A DNA stretch of 64,000 nucleotides. It comes from Botryotinia globosa (lineage: Eukaryota > Ascomycota > Leotiomycetes > Helotiales > Sclerotiniaceae). The DNA is taken from the NCBI GenBank assembly GCA_014898425.1, contig RCSZ01000015.1:1364001-1428000 (forward strand), given 5' to 3'. Made by a program: the position numbers and the translations under genes. Each line of letters begins with the position of its first letter. The stretch's first letter is position 1. A model generated the notes under the pieces. The model did not search any database. It had not been told where the DNA came from and saw only the letters and a list, made by a program, of their open reading frames with translations. Shown in pieces: positions 34,419 to 45,235 of the stretch.

Positions 34419-35609
34419 CTAATCATTATAATTGCTCTGGCCACTCCCATCCTTATTCACAACCGGCAATCCATACTTCTCTCCCAACTCCTCTTCCTGA
34501 CTCCTTGCGTCCTTATCCAAAACAGGTTTCTCCCCATGACAACAGACTCTAACGGCATGTCTCCTATGTGGCGCAAATCCATACGAAGCAGTGTGATTTG
34601 AAATTCTATTATCCCAGAACGCCACATCATCCTTGCCCCATTGGAACCTAACGTGCAGTTCCTGCGTCGTCGACACAACTTCATTTAGATACGCGAGAAT
34701 GACATCGCTTTCAACTTTCGGGATTCCGACAATCTTGGTGACGAAACCGGGGTTGAAGAAAAGTGATTTCCAGCCCGTAACAGGATGTGAGCGAATGAGT
34801 GGGTGTTCAGTGACGATGGGGTCGCGTCGAACGGGTCGGCCTAGTGCTCGCGAGCCCTCAGCTTGGAGATGAGAGGTGTGTAGCGCGGTGAGGGATTCGA
34901 GATATTTTTGCATGGGCGCAGAAAGCGCATCATAGGCTGCGTATTGGGAAGACCATAGCGTGTCGCCGCCGCCGCCGCGAGGTGGTCCGGTAAGGACTTT
35001 AAGTGAGGTGTAGGAGGGTGGTTGGATTTCGTATGTTACGTCTGAATGCCAGAGAAATGTAGGTGTGAAAAGTGCTCTTTGGTCTTTCGATTTCTCGTCC
35101 GTGTATACGACATGGACATCGTCTAGATCTCCGCGTTTAGGCACAGAAGTGGTTGCATGCTTATGTAGTGTTCCGAAATAAGAACCCAATTTGCGTTGTG
35201 CTTCGATGTCAAAGTTCTTTTGATTGCGGAAAAAGACGACCCCACGGATGGAGATGAGTCGAGCAAGATCGTTTTTGGCAGCATCAGTGAGGTTGGCCAG
35301 ATCAAGTCCATGAATTTCGGTGCCAATCTTAGGGACGTAGTCAAATACATCAGTAGCGGTTGCCAAGAGATCTTTGAAGGTATCTGAACCCAAAAGTCCT
35401 TTGTCTGTATACGGGACTTCCTCCAACGCCGGCCACTTCTTATCTGGGAAAGAAGGTCGGAGATCTTCATACTCATACTCATACGTCTCGTGTCTCTCAA
35501 CTATAGTGCGACCTGGTGTATAAGAAATTGCTGGTTTGGTGGTGGATGGAACTTTAGTGGGAAGCGGAGTAGGAGGCTGTTCAAGACCAACTTCTAATGA
35601 AGGAGCCAT
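34419..35609 (-). CDS. TauD-family 2-oxoglutarate/Fe(II) dioxygenase
   Basis: Single exon, 396 residues from ATG 35609 (MAPSLEVGLE); the frame continues upstream only from a TTG. Iron ligands are H188 and D190 in FLWHSDVTYE and, from order and spacing, H339 in RISNHTASYG. R350 and R354 in HRRHAVRV are candidates for the Arg that binds 2-oxoglutarate. GVVFFRNQ, GGGGDTLWSS and the FNPGFVTKIVG block agree with fungal TauD/sulfonate dioxygenase proteins such as yeast Jlp1. The usual reaction is oxidative release of sulfite from taurine or other sulfonates, used when sulfur is scarce; related enzymes act on herbicides and alkyl sulfates, so the substrate is open. Upstream (35751-36000) are several TACCTA motifs. 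Confidence 0.92.
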   Translation of the reverse strand: MAPSLEVGLEQPPTPLPTKVPSTTKPAISYTPGRTIVERHETYEYEYEDLRPSFPDKKWPALEEVPYTDKGLLGSDTFKDLLATATDVFDYVPKIGTEIHGLDLANLTDAAKNDLARLISIRGVVFFRNQKNFDIEAQRKLGSYFGTLHKHATTSVPKRGDLDDVHVVYTDEKSKDQRALFTPTFLWHSDVTYEIQPPSYTSLKVLTGPPRGGGGDTLWSSQYAAYDALSAPMQKYLESLTALHTSHLQAEGSRALGRPVRRDPIVTEHPLIRSHPVTGWKSLFFNPGFVTKIVGIPKVESDVILAYLNEVVSTTQELHVRFQWGKDDVAFWDNRISNHTASYGFAPHRRHAVRVCCHGEKPVLDKDARSQEEELGEKYGLPVVNKDGSGQSNYND

Positions 35610-35750
35610 CTTGAGAAAGACAGTATTGAAGGTGGAAAGTATTCGACGAAGATGTTTGCTCAAGAAATGAATATTACTGTCTATTCTAGAAATTCGGGGA
35701 ATAGTGATAATTTGGAAGTGGTATGAAGAAATAATATCCAACTTAGGAAT

Positions 35751-35999
35751 CTACCTATATAAGAACGAACCCGAGTGACATGGCACCATCGATCCCATCA
35801 AGCACAGCATCTTGCGTTTACAAACTTTGAAATCAACAAATTAAAGAATGAGTAAGCCTCAAACTTCAAATGGCATTACAAAACCCACATACGCTTGGTT
35901 CGTCTGATATCATAATCTATAAGCAAGCACTGTAGTCAATCCCACGTAATGAACATGTAGATACCTACTTACAAACCTACCTAGTCTGCGGATACCTAG
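35751..35999. promoter_or_regulatory. TACCTA motif cluster upstream of the dioxygenase
   Basis: CTACCTA at 35751, ATACCTACTT at 35961, ACCTACCTAG at about 35975-35984 and ATACCTAG at 35992-35999. All lie 140-390 bp upstream of the dioxygenase start and match the TAGGTA-type element seen at other promoters here. Confidence 0.35.
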
Positions 36000-37071
36000 C
36001 CCTCCACCCCGGACCAAAAGCCTGGCTTTGAAGTTTCTTTGAGCTCACCGTTGCAATTTCACGGGGATCTTTTGACTCAATTAGTCTCGAAATAACTTTT
36101 CCACCGCCATTCCAGAAGTTTCATTCTCAGGAACAAGGTCAATGGGATACTTTGTCGCGGGGCAGGAGCTGACGATCGAGTTGGTGGGGAATGCAATGCC
36201 GCATCATTTCTAGCAAACAAGTACCGATATCCATTCCCTATATATCTACTCATCCAACCCGTCGTTCGTTGATCAAATAAATGTCTTTGATGCATTGAAA
36301 TTTCCCCCCTATACTGGAGCCGCAAGTCCCTACACCCCTGATTGGTAAAACGTATGGCGCTGACGTTTCGTTCCCCAGAGTTTAGTTCTAACGACACTCG
36401 CCATCGAGAAGGTTTAAGGCGTGATCAATTCAGATCTCGATAATGATAATGGGTGTTCCGTACAAAGTATGTAGTATAAAGTTTCCTTTGAATCTTGATT
36501 TCAAAGGAAGCGGTCAGACTTCTGACTACAGATCGATCACGAGTCACGACATTAATATCGCCATACCACGGGACATTGACATCACCCCACAAAGGATTGC
36601 CCTGGTTCAGAGTTTCAGTAGCCTGTTGACTTGAAACAAAATAATAGATGAGATCCCATTCATCTAATCTAGCTGTGCCTGGTTCTGAAACGTTTGAAGT
36701 GTTACATTGTAGGTAGCTGGAGCCCTTGTGTGTCTATTGTAAGGTCGTTGAGGAAGGCTGTCATTTTTGGCCAACCTGGAAATCATGGATGATCGAGATT
36801 CATCACCAGCCACAGGTCTCCAAGCCACTCACTCCACGAGGTCGGTGGTCGACACATCAAAACCCCCTTCAAATCACAACCTAATGTAATACATTTAAAT
36901 AGCTTCAATTATCCATTCAAGTAGACAGTATGTTAAGGCAATCTGAATGATCCTCAATTGATCCTTAAACTATTAATATATCATGTGGTTGAATTATGAC
37001 GAATATTTCAAAAGCGTCGTACGTGTCGGAGTTGCTGCAATTGAAAAGGGTCCCGGTCCCGAGGTCGGTCG

Positions 37072-37129
37072 GATTAAAATTTAAAAAGTTAAAATTCTGA
37101 CCTCGTTCAGATTTTAAATCTTTAATTTT
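37072..37129. repeat. AT-rich imperfect inverted repeat
   Basis: Arms of roughly 25 bp, AAAATTTAAAAAGTTAAAAT and its near-complement ending CTTTAATTTT, flank a GACCTCGTTC loop. The arm pairing has several mismatches. It abuts the 20-mer shared with 46872, so it may be the end of a decayed mobile element, or just AT-rich chance. Confidence 0.35.
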
Positions 37130-37145
37130 GTAGACGTGCAACAAA
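37126..37145. repeat. 20-mer shared with 46872-46891
   Basis: TTTTGTAGACGTGCAACAAA is present here and at 46872-46891 on the same strand, both in non-coding DNA. An exact 20-mer is not expected twice by chance in 64 kb. Confidence 0.7.
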
Positions 37146-37874
37146 GAGGTGTTTGCCCTCTCAGGTCATGTGTAAATCATGCTTTATTATATAATCACAA
37201 CTATAACTGTGAAATCTCCGAAAAGCATCTCCGAAACCCCCGATGTAGTTAAACTGATTTTCCATGTCAGAGAAGTAAGCTCATGTTTCTCACCTCTAGG
37301 TAATGCTAATCAAGCTAGAATTCTTGCTCATTAACGGTTTGCTATGAGACGTTGCCTTTTGTTCGCAGCTGTATTGTGCGTTGATACTGTATGTGACCAT
37401 GACTTGAGGTCCAAGATCAAACTTTTCTCCATCCCTGCAAACACCGGCGTTACATCGCGGAGACCTTACTGGCCATGAGTTCTTCAACACTCGGGCAGTT
37501 TGGTTCGATGACCCGGAATCAAAGCAATGACCTACGAGAATCGAGTATCGGGCTAATAGTTGCAAACCGAAAGCGATATTTGTGAGGATCATTCTGCTGG
37601 TTGACATGCCGTCTCTGCGGGCATCGGCATCTGTCAGCTACCTAGCCATAATGCCCCCGCAGCATTCACGTTTTGAAACAGAAATCTTTTTTGCTCTTCA
37701 TACCATAGCTACGGCACCATGACACAATTTTCCTACTGATCAGCTATCTTCTGCGGAATGTTCACAGAGCAGGAACCATGATTTGTATGCATGCGCAATA
37801 TACATCGATTGTCTATATTCTAAAGGTTGATAAACTATTTACAGAGAAAGAAAGAAAGAGGATGATCTATCCTA

Positions 37875-40283
37875 TCAGGCCTCACAGCTTTGATCATCAT
37901 CCGCTTGGGCGGCTGAAGCAGCACCGGTGGCACTGGGTGCAAGAATAGCAGGGCTGCTGGTAGTACTACCGGCTCCGGTGGCGACGTCGTAAGCTGCGAT
38001 CTTCTTAGCAGCCTGCTCAGCAACAACCATGATAATAGCCTGGGTGTTACCAGTTGGCAAATCGGGGTGAATCGAGGCGTCAACGACGAAAAGGTTGTCA
38101 GTACCGTATACCTTGGTATTCAAGTCGACAACGGCGGTACCGTTGGTACGTCCGTCATCGGTACCCATCTTAGCAGTTCCAACCCAGTGATCACCACTGA
38201 CAAGAGAAGATGAAATAATGCTAGAGGGGGTTGCTCCTGCAGTCTTGTAGCTGAGAGAGGCGCTGCTGTTTCCTGCGGCATTTGAGGAATTGCTAGACAC
38301 CATGTTCAAGAAGAACTGAATGAATTCCGAATAGACATCCATATCTTCAGTTGTTTGCAACCATGGCTTGGTGTTAAGGACGGTACTGCCAGATGCCGAG
38401 ATTCCAAGCTCACCAGTACTGGTAGTACCATGAGTGAGGAAGGCTTTGACAGTGATAGTATCATCGGCCATCGCGCTAACGGTGCCTTGGAGGTAGCGAG
38501 TTACACCGTCAGTACCATTGATTGAGGTCCACAAGTGCATTCGCTGGGCTGCCTGTGTTATGATTCCGGAGCCTTGCTTGTACAAATCCAAGTCGGCAGC
38601 AACTGGCGATGCCCCGAGTCCACTGAAATCAAAAGCTTTGAAGGCAGGTGAAGCAGTGAATCGCAAAGGCACTTGAGCATGGTCCTTCAAATTGTGACCG
38701 ACAGGAAGGTCAATCCAATCGGACGAGTCTGGCAGAGAGACACCAGATGTGCCGGTTTTCACAATGTTGAGCGCGTCAGATCGACCAATGCCAGAGTTCC
38801 AGAGGATACGGGGAGTCGATAGAGCACCTGAAGCGAGGACAACTTTACCCTTGGCATTGAGATTGATAATTTGACGAGAACCATCTGTAGCCTGGGTCAA
38901 AACACCGGTGATTGTGCTTCCATTTCGCAAAACCTGGATGACGCTAGATTCGAGCTTCAATTCAAAATTATCAAGCTTCTCGGCGAACGGCATGTAGGTT
39001 CTAGCGGGACCAGCTCGGAGATGGTTGGAAATACTCCAAGAAGGGCGAGAAAAGACTGCATGTTTCTCGTTAGGACTCTCAATAGAGTCGACTTCACTCC
39101 AACCTTGTTGTCCAAGATATGCTGACCAGGTAGTGTATGCCAAATCATCGTAGTATTTTCCATCAGCCGAAGGCTGGGTGGTACCAGGGTTACGAGAGTA
39201 GAGTCGGTCAGCTGCGTCAGAGACAGAATTCCAATCCCATCCAGTTGGCCATCTCTCAAAGTCATGAGCAGCGGGGTGAATGAAGTTGATGCCATTGATG
39301 GAGCTCGAACCTCCAAGAAGACAGCCAGCAGTAGATGCAGTATCAGAACAGAACTTAGTTCCCGAGATGGACGCAAGACTACTGCCAAGAGCTGGCACAT
39401 CATAGGGAGTAAGAGTAGAGTTCCAAGAGAGGCCTTGAGTGGAGCCGAGGGCAACTGTGTTGGCTGGACCACGCTCAAGGAGGAGGACACTGACACCACT
39501 CTCAGCAATACGCTCAGCAACGATAATACCAGAAGCACCACCACCAACGACAATGACATCGTAAGTAGAGTTGAGTGTAGTGGGAGCCTGGACTGTGCTG
39601 TTTGAGCCACTGCCAGTTCCCGGACTAGTTGAGTTTCCACCAGATGTAGCAGCGGATGCCCATGAAGCCCATGTAGAGTATTGCGCAGATCTAGCAGCTG
39701 TCAAGTTGAGGTTGTAGATGTTTGCACCGACATCGTGGTATGACAAGGCACTTCCAGAGCTAGATGGAGTAGTGGGAGTGGAACTTGATACGGCATAACC
39801 GAGAGTGGCGAGTTCACTTGTAGCATTGAAAGTTGTCAAGCCTCCGATCACACAGGATTGGCAAACGAAAGTGTAGGACAAGTGTGTGCTGTTGATGAAT
39901 GTACCATTGGCAATTGGCAGAGCCGCAACTGTTGAGGCTGTGTACACATCGGGGTTGGAGTAACCGGTGGCATATCGGAAACCTGACTGAATCTCTTTGC
40001 CGTTGGGCCACGCAACAAAGAGGAGTTTATTAGTCATGCCGGCGCCCATGGCAAGCGCACCCCATCCTGCACCAGAAGTGAGAGGAACCACCAATTGACC
40101 GATGAAATCGGCTGTTGGGTTCTGGGGGACAGCGATACCAAAGCTGTATCCTATCGAGGTGTCCGAGTATTGTTGAAACTCGATGCCAGTGTTTGCGTCG
40201 GTGTAAGCTCCATTTGTGGTAGCTGCCGAGGCGATTTGGGCGAGCCCCATGAGGGCTGTTGAGCCCAACATTTTGGAGTACAT
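37875..40283 (-). CDS. Cellobiose dehydrogenase (cytochrome b + GMC flavin domains), secreted
   Basis: Extracellular flavocytochrome that oxidises cellobiose and passes electrons to lytic polysaccharide monooxygenases. Single exon, 802 residues from ATG 40283. Signal peptide is about 1-20 (LMGLAQIASA|ATT). Residues ~25-190 are the CDH-type cytochrome domain; M83 (GAGMTNKLLFVAWPN) and H183 (SYHDVGANIYNLN) are the candidate haem ligands by spacing. A Ser/Gly/Thr linker (~210-240) leads to the GMC domain: FAD-binding YDVIVVGGGASGIIVAERIAE, then SSSINGINFIHPAAHDFERWP. Near the C-terminus are the catalytic His in GDHWVGTAKMG and Asn in HPDLPTGNTQAI. The protein ends in a short Ala/Ser tail without the CBM1 seen in some ascomycete CDHs. 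Confidence 0.95.
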   Translation of the reverse strand: MYSKMLGSTALMGLAQIASAATTNGAYTDANTGIEFQQYSDTSIGYSFGIAVPQNPTADFIGQLVVPLTSGAGWGALAMGAGMTNKLLFVAWPNGKEIQSGFRYATGYSNPDVYTASTVAALPIANGTFINSTHLSYTFVCQSCVIGGLTTFNATSELATLGYAVSSSTPTTPSSSGSALSYHDVGANIYNLNLTAARSAQYSTWASWASAATSGGNSTSPGTGSGSNSTVQAPTTLNSTYDVIVVGGGASGIIVAERIAESGVSVLLLERGPANTVALGSTQGLSWNSTLTPYDVPALGSSLASISGTKFCSDTASTAGCLLGGSSSINGINFIHPAAHDFERWPTGWDWNSVSDAADRLYSRNPGTTQPSADGKYYDDLAYTTWSAYLGQQGWSEVDSIESPNEKHAVFSRPSWSISNHLRAGPARTYMPFAEKLDNFELKLESSVIQVLRNGSTITGVLTQATDGSRQIINLNAKGKVVLASGALSTPRILWNSGIGRSDALNIVKTGTSGVSLPDSSDWIDLPVGHNLKDHAQVPLRFTASPAFKAFDFSGLGASPVAADLDLYKQGSGIITQAAQRMHLWTSINGTDGVTRYLQGTVSAMADDTITVKAFLTHGTTSTGELGISASGSTVLNTKPWLQTTEDMDVYSEFIQFFLNMVSSNSSNAAGNSSASLSYKTAGATPSSIISSSLVSGDHWVGTAKMGTDDGRTNGTAVVDLNTKVYGTDNLFVVDASIHPDLPTGNTQAIIMVVAEQAAKKIAAYDVATGAGSTTSSPAILAPSATGAASAAQADDDQSCEA

Positions 40284-42009
40284 GGCGAGTGATTTTTCAA
40301 ATGAGAATAGGAGAGGAATTGTTTGATTGGGTCGTCTTGTGAAAAAGAACGTAGAGGCCTTCAATAAGGGACAATTGAATGAGTATTGAATGAATGACAA
40401 AGACCGACCCCGCGGCAAGCTTGAATGAATCTAGAGAGGCTTCTAGATGTCAAAAAGATGTGAGGAAACGGTACATGCAGACGATATCAACCTGTTATAT
40501 ACTGCATTCGAATCCTCGTCTATCACCGATACATATCTCGAGCCCTGTCCGCGGTCCTGTCCGCGACCCCTGATTTTTTTGAACGTCATCCACTTCGCAA
40601 TCTTGACATGTAGAACTCGGCCTCCCTCATGAAGTAAATAAGCATTCCCCTTTCATGTCCGGCGCTCTTGGCGACAGATTTGACAAGATTAATGGTGCGC
40701 TGGGTCTAGTAATCGCTCGGTAGATAACCGACTGGGGGATAAATTCTGCCGAACACCGTCAACCTTATATTTAAGCTTGCATAATGCTCGTATAGTTTTA
40801 TAGTTTAAACATCAGAAGATTACCTTGAACTTTCTTTGATAAGGAACATAAAGCAAATAATGACAATGAAGAACTTGGTCATTGTCGGCTGCTTATTGGT
40901 CAGAACAGAAAATAACGTTTCATGCAAAGAGCCAAGCCTTTGACGGGCCCTGGTGCTGATCCACATCAGTTTCGTGGGATTATTTGATTTTAATGTAAGG
41001 GACACACCTGGGCAATCCTATCACTGTTTGCCCCCCTCTGTATATTAAATCAAACTGCAATGTGTTTCTTCTTTATTATATTGAGTGATGAGCGCTTACT
41101 CCTGACTATGCGTTCTACTGCGTATCGCGCCGAAGCCTGGCGTTCTGGGGTCACCAAAAAAGCGACGGCAGCAAGTTCGCATCATGGTGGATCGTGAATC
41201 GTGATATGTAGATAAGCTTTTATTTGAAATAATTTTCTCTGTTTCCTCAACTAATTTTCCCCGAATCAAAATGCGACGATTACCCGTTTCTTCTTTTGGG
41301 TTCATCCCCTTGAGTTGTTCGAGAATCTTCCTTAATGGGAATGCATGATCATGACCCTTGTAGTTGTCTCAGAAAATCAATGATATCCAAAAGTTAATAT
41401 TATGCGGGATATACATTGATCGGACGGACACTTCAGCCTCCCTCGTAAATCAAGGGTTTTAACTTTTGAGGGAGCCGGTTCGAGGCTCCTGGGATATCCA
41501 TACTCAATCATCACGTGGGGTGAATTGGAACCACTTCGAGTGATCACGATTCACCATTATTAGTATCAGGTCAGGGAGTGGAGGGGAGTGGAGGGGCCCT
41601 CTAGTCTCTAGAAAGTAATCTTCAACTCACTTCCATCCACCGAATGGCTCAATAGGATTGAGTCCTGCAATGAAGCATGCAATGAAGCATGCAATGAAGC
41701 AGTTTCCCTCCACTGAAGCCTCGCATCACGTGTTGAGAGCCACTACTGTTCAGTTTGGTTCTCACTTTCACCTGGGCTTCGTCTACCTGGGTAGGTATTG
41801 CACTATGTATCAAATGTTCTCTTTCTCTTCATCGTCCTATCGCTATAACCAATAGAAAGGTTTGATGAGTATCTTAGACATCTCCCCCCTTGAGCTTGTA
41901 ATACTCTTTTTACACCTGCAATGTGTTAGGGGCGGGTGAAAAAGGGATGACCATTCTCATTCGGTTGCTTTGTGTTTTCCTGCCCATTACATCTTACCAT
42001 CATTAATCT
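40284..42009. other. Divergent upstream region of CDH and the Zip2-like gene
   Basis: 1.7 kb containing the CDH promoter on the left. The right part has GGGAGTGGAGG near-repeats (about 41575-41598), the 12-bp tandem repeat at 41666-41701 and a CTACCTGGGTAGGTA palindrome at 41783-41797. A 6-bp hairpin at 41471-41489 is not a tRNA. No gene was seen. Confidence 0.45.
41666..41701. repeat. 12-bp tandem repeat, three perfect copies
   Basis: TGCAATGAAGCA three times (41666-41677, 41678-41689, 41690-41701), about 310 bp before the start of the Zip2-like gene. Confidence 0.9.
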
Positions 42010-45000
42010 ATGATGGATTGTACCATGGATGATTCTGTGAATACACAAGATGGCATTATGGCCAATAACATCAGTTCCCAAGATGATTCAATGGATTACA
42101 CAATGGAACACCAGGACACGACGGATTATACTATGAGCCATGATGCGACAAACCAAACTTTGTCTCAATTACCAGACGCAGCAAGTCTTTCAGAAGGTGA
42201 GGAAGATGAAATTCCGGTTGTTGAGCTTGCTCGATCGATCGGTGTATCTCGAGATCATCAACTGGACAACACGTCGGTGGAGATTTTACTTTTGATACAG
42301 GAAGATATCTATCATAGTTTCTCTAGTGATCTGAATGATGATCATCTGTCTTTATTTACCACACCAGAGACCAATACTAATGAACGACTCTCGGTGAGTA
42401 TCGGTGCCGCACGACTTCTCACATCTATAGCACAAAATGAGAATCAAGAATCTATTGATACTTTGACGCATTCTCTACTTGGGCCAAGAGATGTCAGAAA
42501 TCTGCGGATCGAAATGCCCATCCTGCAAAGCGACCACGATTTCGATGTCAAAGGATTTGCAAGAAGGGATGGGTTCGAAGTGAGGCCTCAAGATATCAAA
42601 TTACCACTAGAGTTACTTAGTATTGAGAACAATGAGGGGTTGGGATTTCCATCGGAATTTTATAATTTCGCAACTGAAACATTCGAAACTATAGCTAATG
42701 AGAAGATGGAAGTAACAAGGAACTCGATGGTCTATCTTCACACAGCCTTGAAAACAACATTCACGATAGAGAATGAGCAAGCGATCTGGGAAAGTGAGAG
42801 AACACATCCAAGAGTGAGTAATGATTTCTTCAGATGCATCTCATCTATTCTATACTAATGGTTTCAGAAATTCCCGGTCTCTTGTCATGTTACGCCACCA
42901 CTTTCTCCAATGCTAGCCTCACTACCTGATAGTCCTCTTCCTTTTGTTTCTTCAGGCTGCGAAATACCAATACTTTCAGATCCGGATTCCCTTACTTCGC
43001 TGGACCTCAAAAGGATTGAGGATGAAGTATTCAAGGAAGATCTGCCGACACCTTTACGCAATCGATCTGCAACTGAAGTAACAACTCCAGCTTCCAATGA
43101 GCAATGTGTGAAGCCTGCAGATCTATACTCACCACCAGACTGTATCAGAAGTTTCGTCCCATCTTCATCTCCTGTAGAGTATAAAAGACCTATCAAGAAT
43201 CTCAAAGTAGAAGAGATTTTGACTCCACCAAAGCCGTTCGAAGAATCAGGACCTAAGGGCGTACACTTCAATAACATCGTGAAAGAATATCTACTTAGCA
43301 GTCGACCTCAGTCTGTGTTTTCCGAACCCGTAATCGAGACCAAATTCTTCGAAGAGGCATTCGGCGACAACGGAGAACAAGCACAACATCGAGTTGAACA
43401 AGAGAGTCTCGCAGATACGAGAAATCGTGTCGAAGTACCCGTGATGGACTTCAGTATACCTGGACCTCCTTGGATGATTACTAATTTCCGCAGTGTCAAT
43501 GCTGTTGATTTGGCTTTAACGAAAGTAGCCAAGGATATCAGCCTTAGCCGCTCGATGCGTTGGCCTGGACTAAGGAAGTTGCACTCAAAGGTACCATGGG
43601 TACCATTTGAACATAACCTGGGAGATGTCGTCGAAGAATCTATGGGTAACGAGAAGACTTGGGAGGCGTTCGTGTGCAATTTAGAAAATGATGTGATCAC
43701 AAGTTCAAATCTCACCTGGAAGAGGGAGGGCTTTCGAATTCTTCAGGGAGATACTGATGATGGCAGTTATGATGATGACGAACTTGAGTTGGGATATTTC
43801 CCAAAAGAATCGGTGAAAGTACCACCATTAATTGAGAAACAAGACCCCAAAACACAAGATGTTAGTCAACGACAAAAGCCGGCATGTCAACCCAGCCTCA
43901 ATACTCACAGAGATACAATGGTTCTATTCAAGCCATTAATCACTCCAGAGATGCGGCGAGAGATAGCAAATGCGAATTTGTTACCCCTAACTAAGAGAGC
44001 ACGCCCAGAGGTCGGCGAACAAACTTCTTTACTTGGTATATTTTCTGCAAGGGATGAACTTAGTAATTTTATGGAGATACGAGGAGCGAAGAAGCCAAGG
44101 CTGATTGAAAGTTCTCATTTCCCAGTTCCTGGTTCTCCAGCACGTCTGCCATCGAACCAAATTGCCCTGGGCAAGGAATCTCAGTTTCAAAAGCCTGAGC
44201 CTCCTCTTCCGCCTCTGCCAACACCCATCATAAACGCCCCGACAGCCCCCATCTCTATAATTCTATCTTCCACGACGCTCAAAAATCGCCCTCTTCTCCA
44301 CTCCCTCGAAGCCCTGATTCCGAGTCTAAAGATCTGCGAGCGCGATTTCTCCGCCCACAATACTACAGCTTGGAATCCAGGTTCCGTGATCCGCTCTCCC
44401 ATAACTTCAAGACTTACTCACGAAGCCGATATAATCATTTCCCCAAGCACGGGGCTTATCCTTACCACTCTGCAACATATCAAGCAAAAGCCACTACCTG
44501 GACATAAGACAGCCGTTCCGATTCGTGATCGATTGGAGAAAGTTAGTGCACGGTATGAGAGTTTAATCGTCCTTGTCGCTTCCCCCACAACCGGTATAAG
44601 CGATAGTGATAGTATCGCCTGGGCTGATTTCATCGGTTTCACATTAACCTTACCCGCAACCGTCATTGTGAATTACATTCCCGTAGACAAAACTAACAGC
44701 GAAGATCAAAGCATGGCAAAATATATCTCCTATCTCATTATTCAACACTCTGGAGATGTCCTTTCGAATCCAGTTCTAGAATTGCTAGAGCAGGAGTCAT
44801 ATTGGGAAATGTGGCTGAGAAGAGCGGGAATGAATGCTTATGCGGCTCAAGCAACGATTGCAGAGTTGAAAGAGCCGGAGCCGAGATGCAAAATGGGTGA
44901 TGAGGGATATGAGAGGGAGATGCAGATAATTCATGAGAGGGGTCCTTATGGATTGACACTGTTCGCGGTAATGGGGCTGGAAGATAGGATTAGGAGATTG

Positions 45001-45066
45001 GGAGGACTGGTGGGAAGGGGCGTGTTGGAACGGGTCAGTAGGGTTGTTGATCAGCTATGGGAGTAG
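42010..45066 (+). CDS. Candidate meiotic Zip2/SHOC1-like protein, XPF-like C-terminal fold
   Basis: Two exons (42010-42813, 42868-45066; 1000 residues) split by a 54-nt intron (GTGAGT, TACTAAT branch site, TTTCAG). The N-terminal ~110 residues are acidic with repeated MD-x-TM motifs (MDCTMDD, MDYTMEH, TDYTMSH). A mid-region segment (VMDFSIPGPPWMI) resembles the short conserved motif of fungal proteins of this kind. The last ~270 residues look like an XPF/ERCC4-type nuclease fold followed by a helix-hairpin-helix tail: IIISPSTGLILTTLQHIKQ, RLEKVSARYESLIVLVAS, WLRRAGMNAYAAQATIAEL, YGLTLFAVMGLEDRIRRLG, ending in VSRVVDQLWE. I see no XPF catalytic GDxnERKxxxD motif, as expected for Zip2/SHOC1, which is a catalytically dead ZMM crossover protein. 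The assignment is inference from pattern, not a database hit. Confidence 0.5.
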
Positions 45067-45235
45067 AGAGTGGATCTTTGTAGAAGGAGTTGATTATAGG
45101 GCTGTAATGACTGACGAATATCTGGCTGGATTTATGCAACATTTACTTGCCGCTGAGAATTGGCTCACAAAGAGCCAAGCAAGAATCGCTGAATATGCTC
45201 ACAAATAGAACAAAATAATTGAATGAGCTTTCGTG

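Larger units (their letters stand above)
35610..37874. other. Intergenic, dioxygenase 5' flank to CDH 3' flank
   Basis: 2.3 kb with no credible gene. It contains TACCTA motifs at 35751-36000, an imperfect AT-rich inverted repeat at about 37072-37129 and a 20-mer at 37126-37145 found again at 46872. Frames of 60-106 codons (36077-36397, 37296-37607) lack motifs. Confidence 0.45.

Noticed and set aside
41471..41489. Hairpin GGAGCC-GGTTCGA-GGCTCC resembling a tRNA T-arm
   Set aside because: The loop is out of register for a T-loop and there is no acceptor, D or anticodon stem around it.
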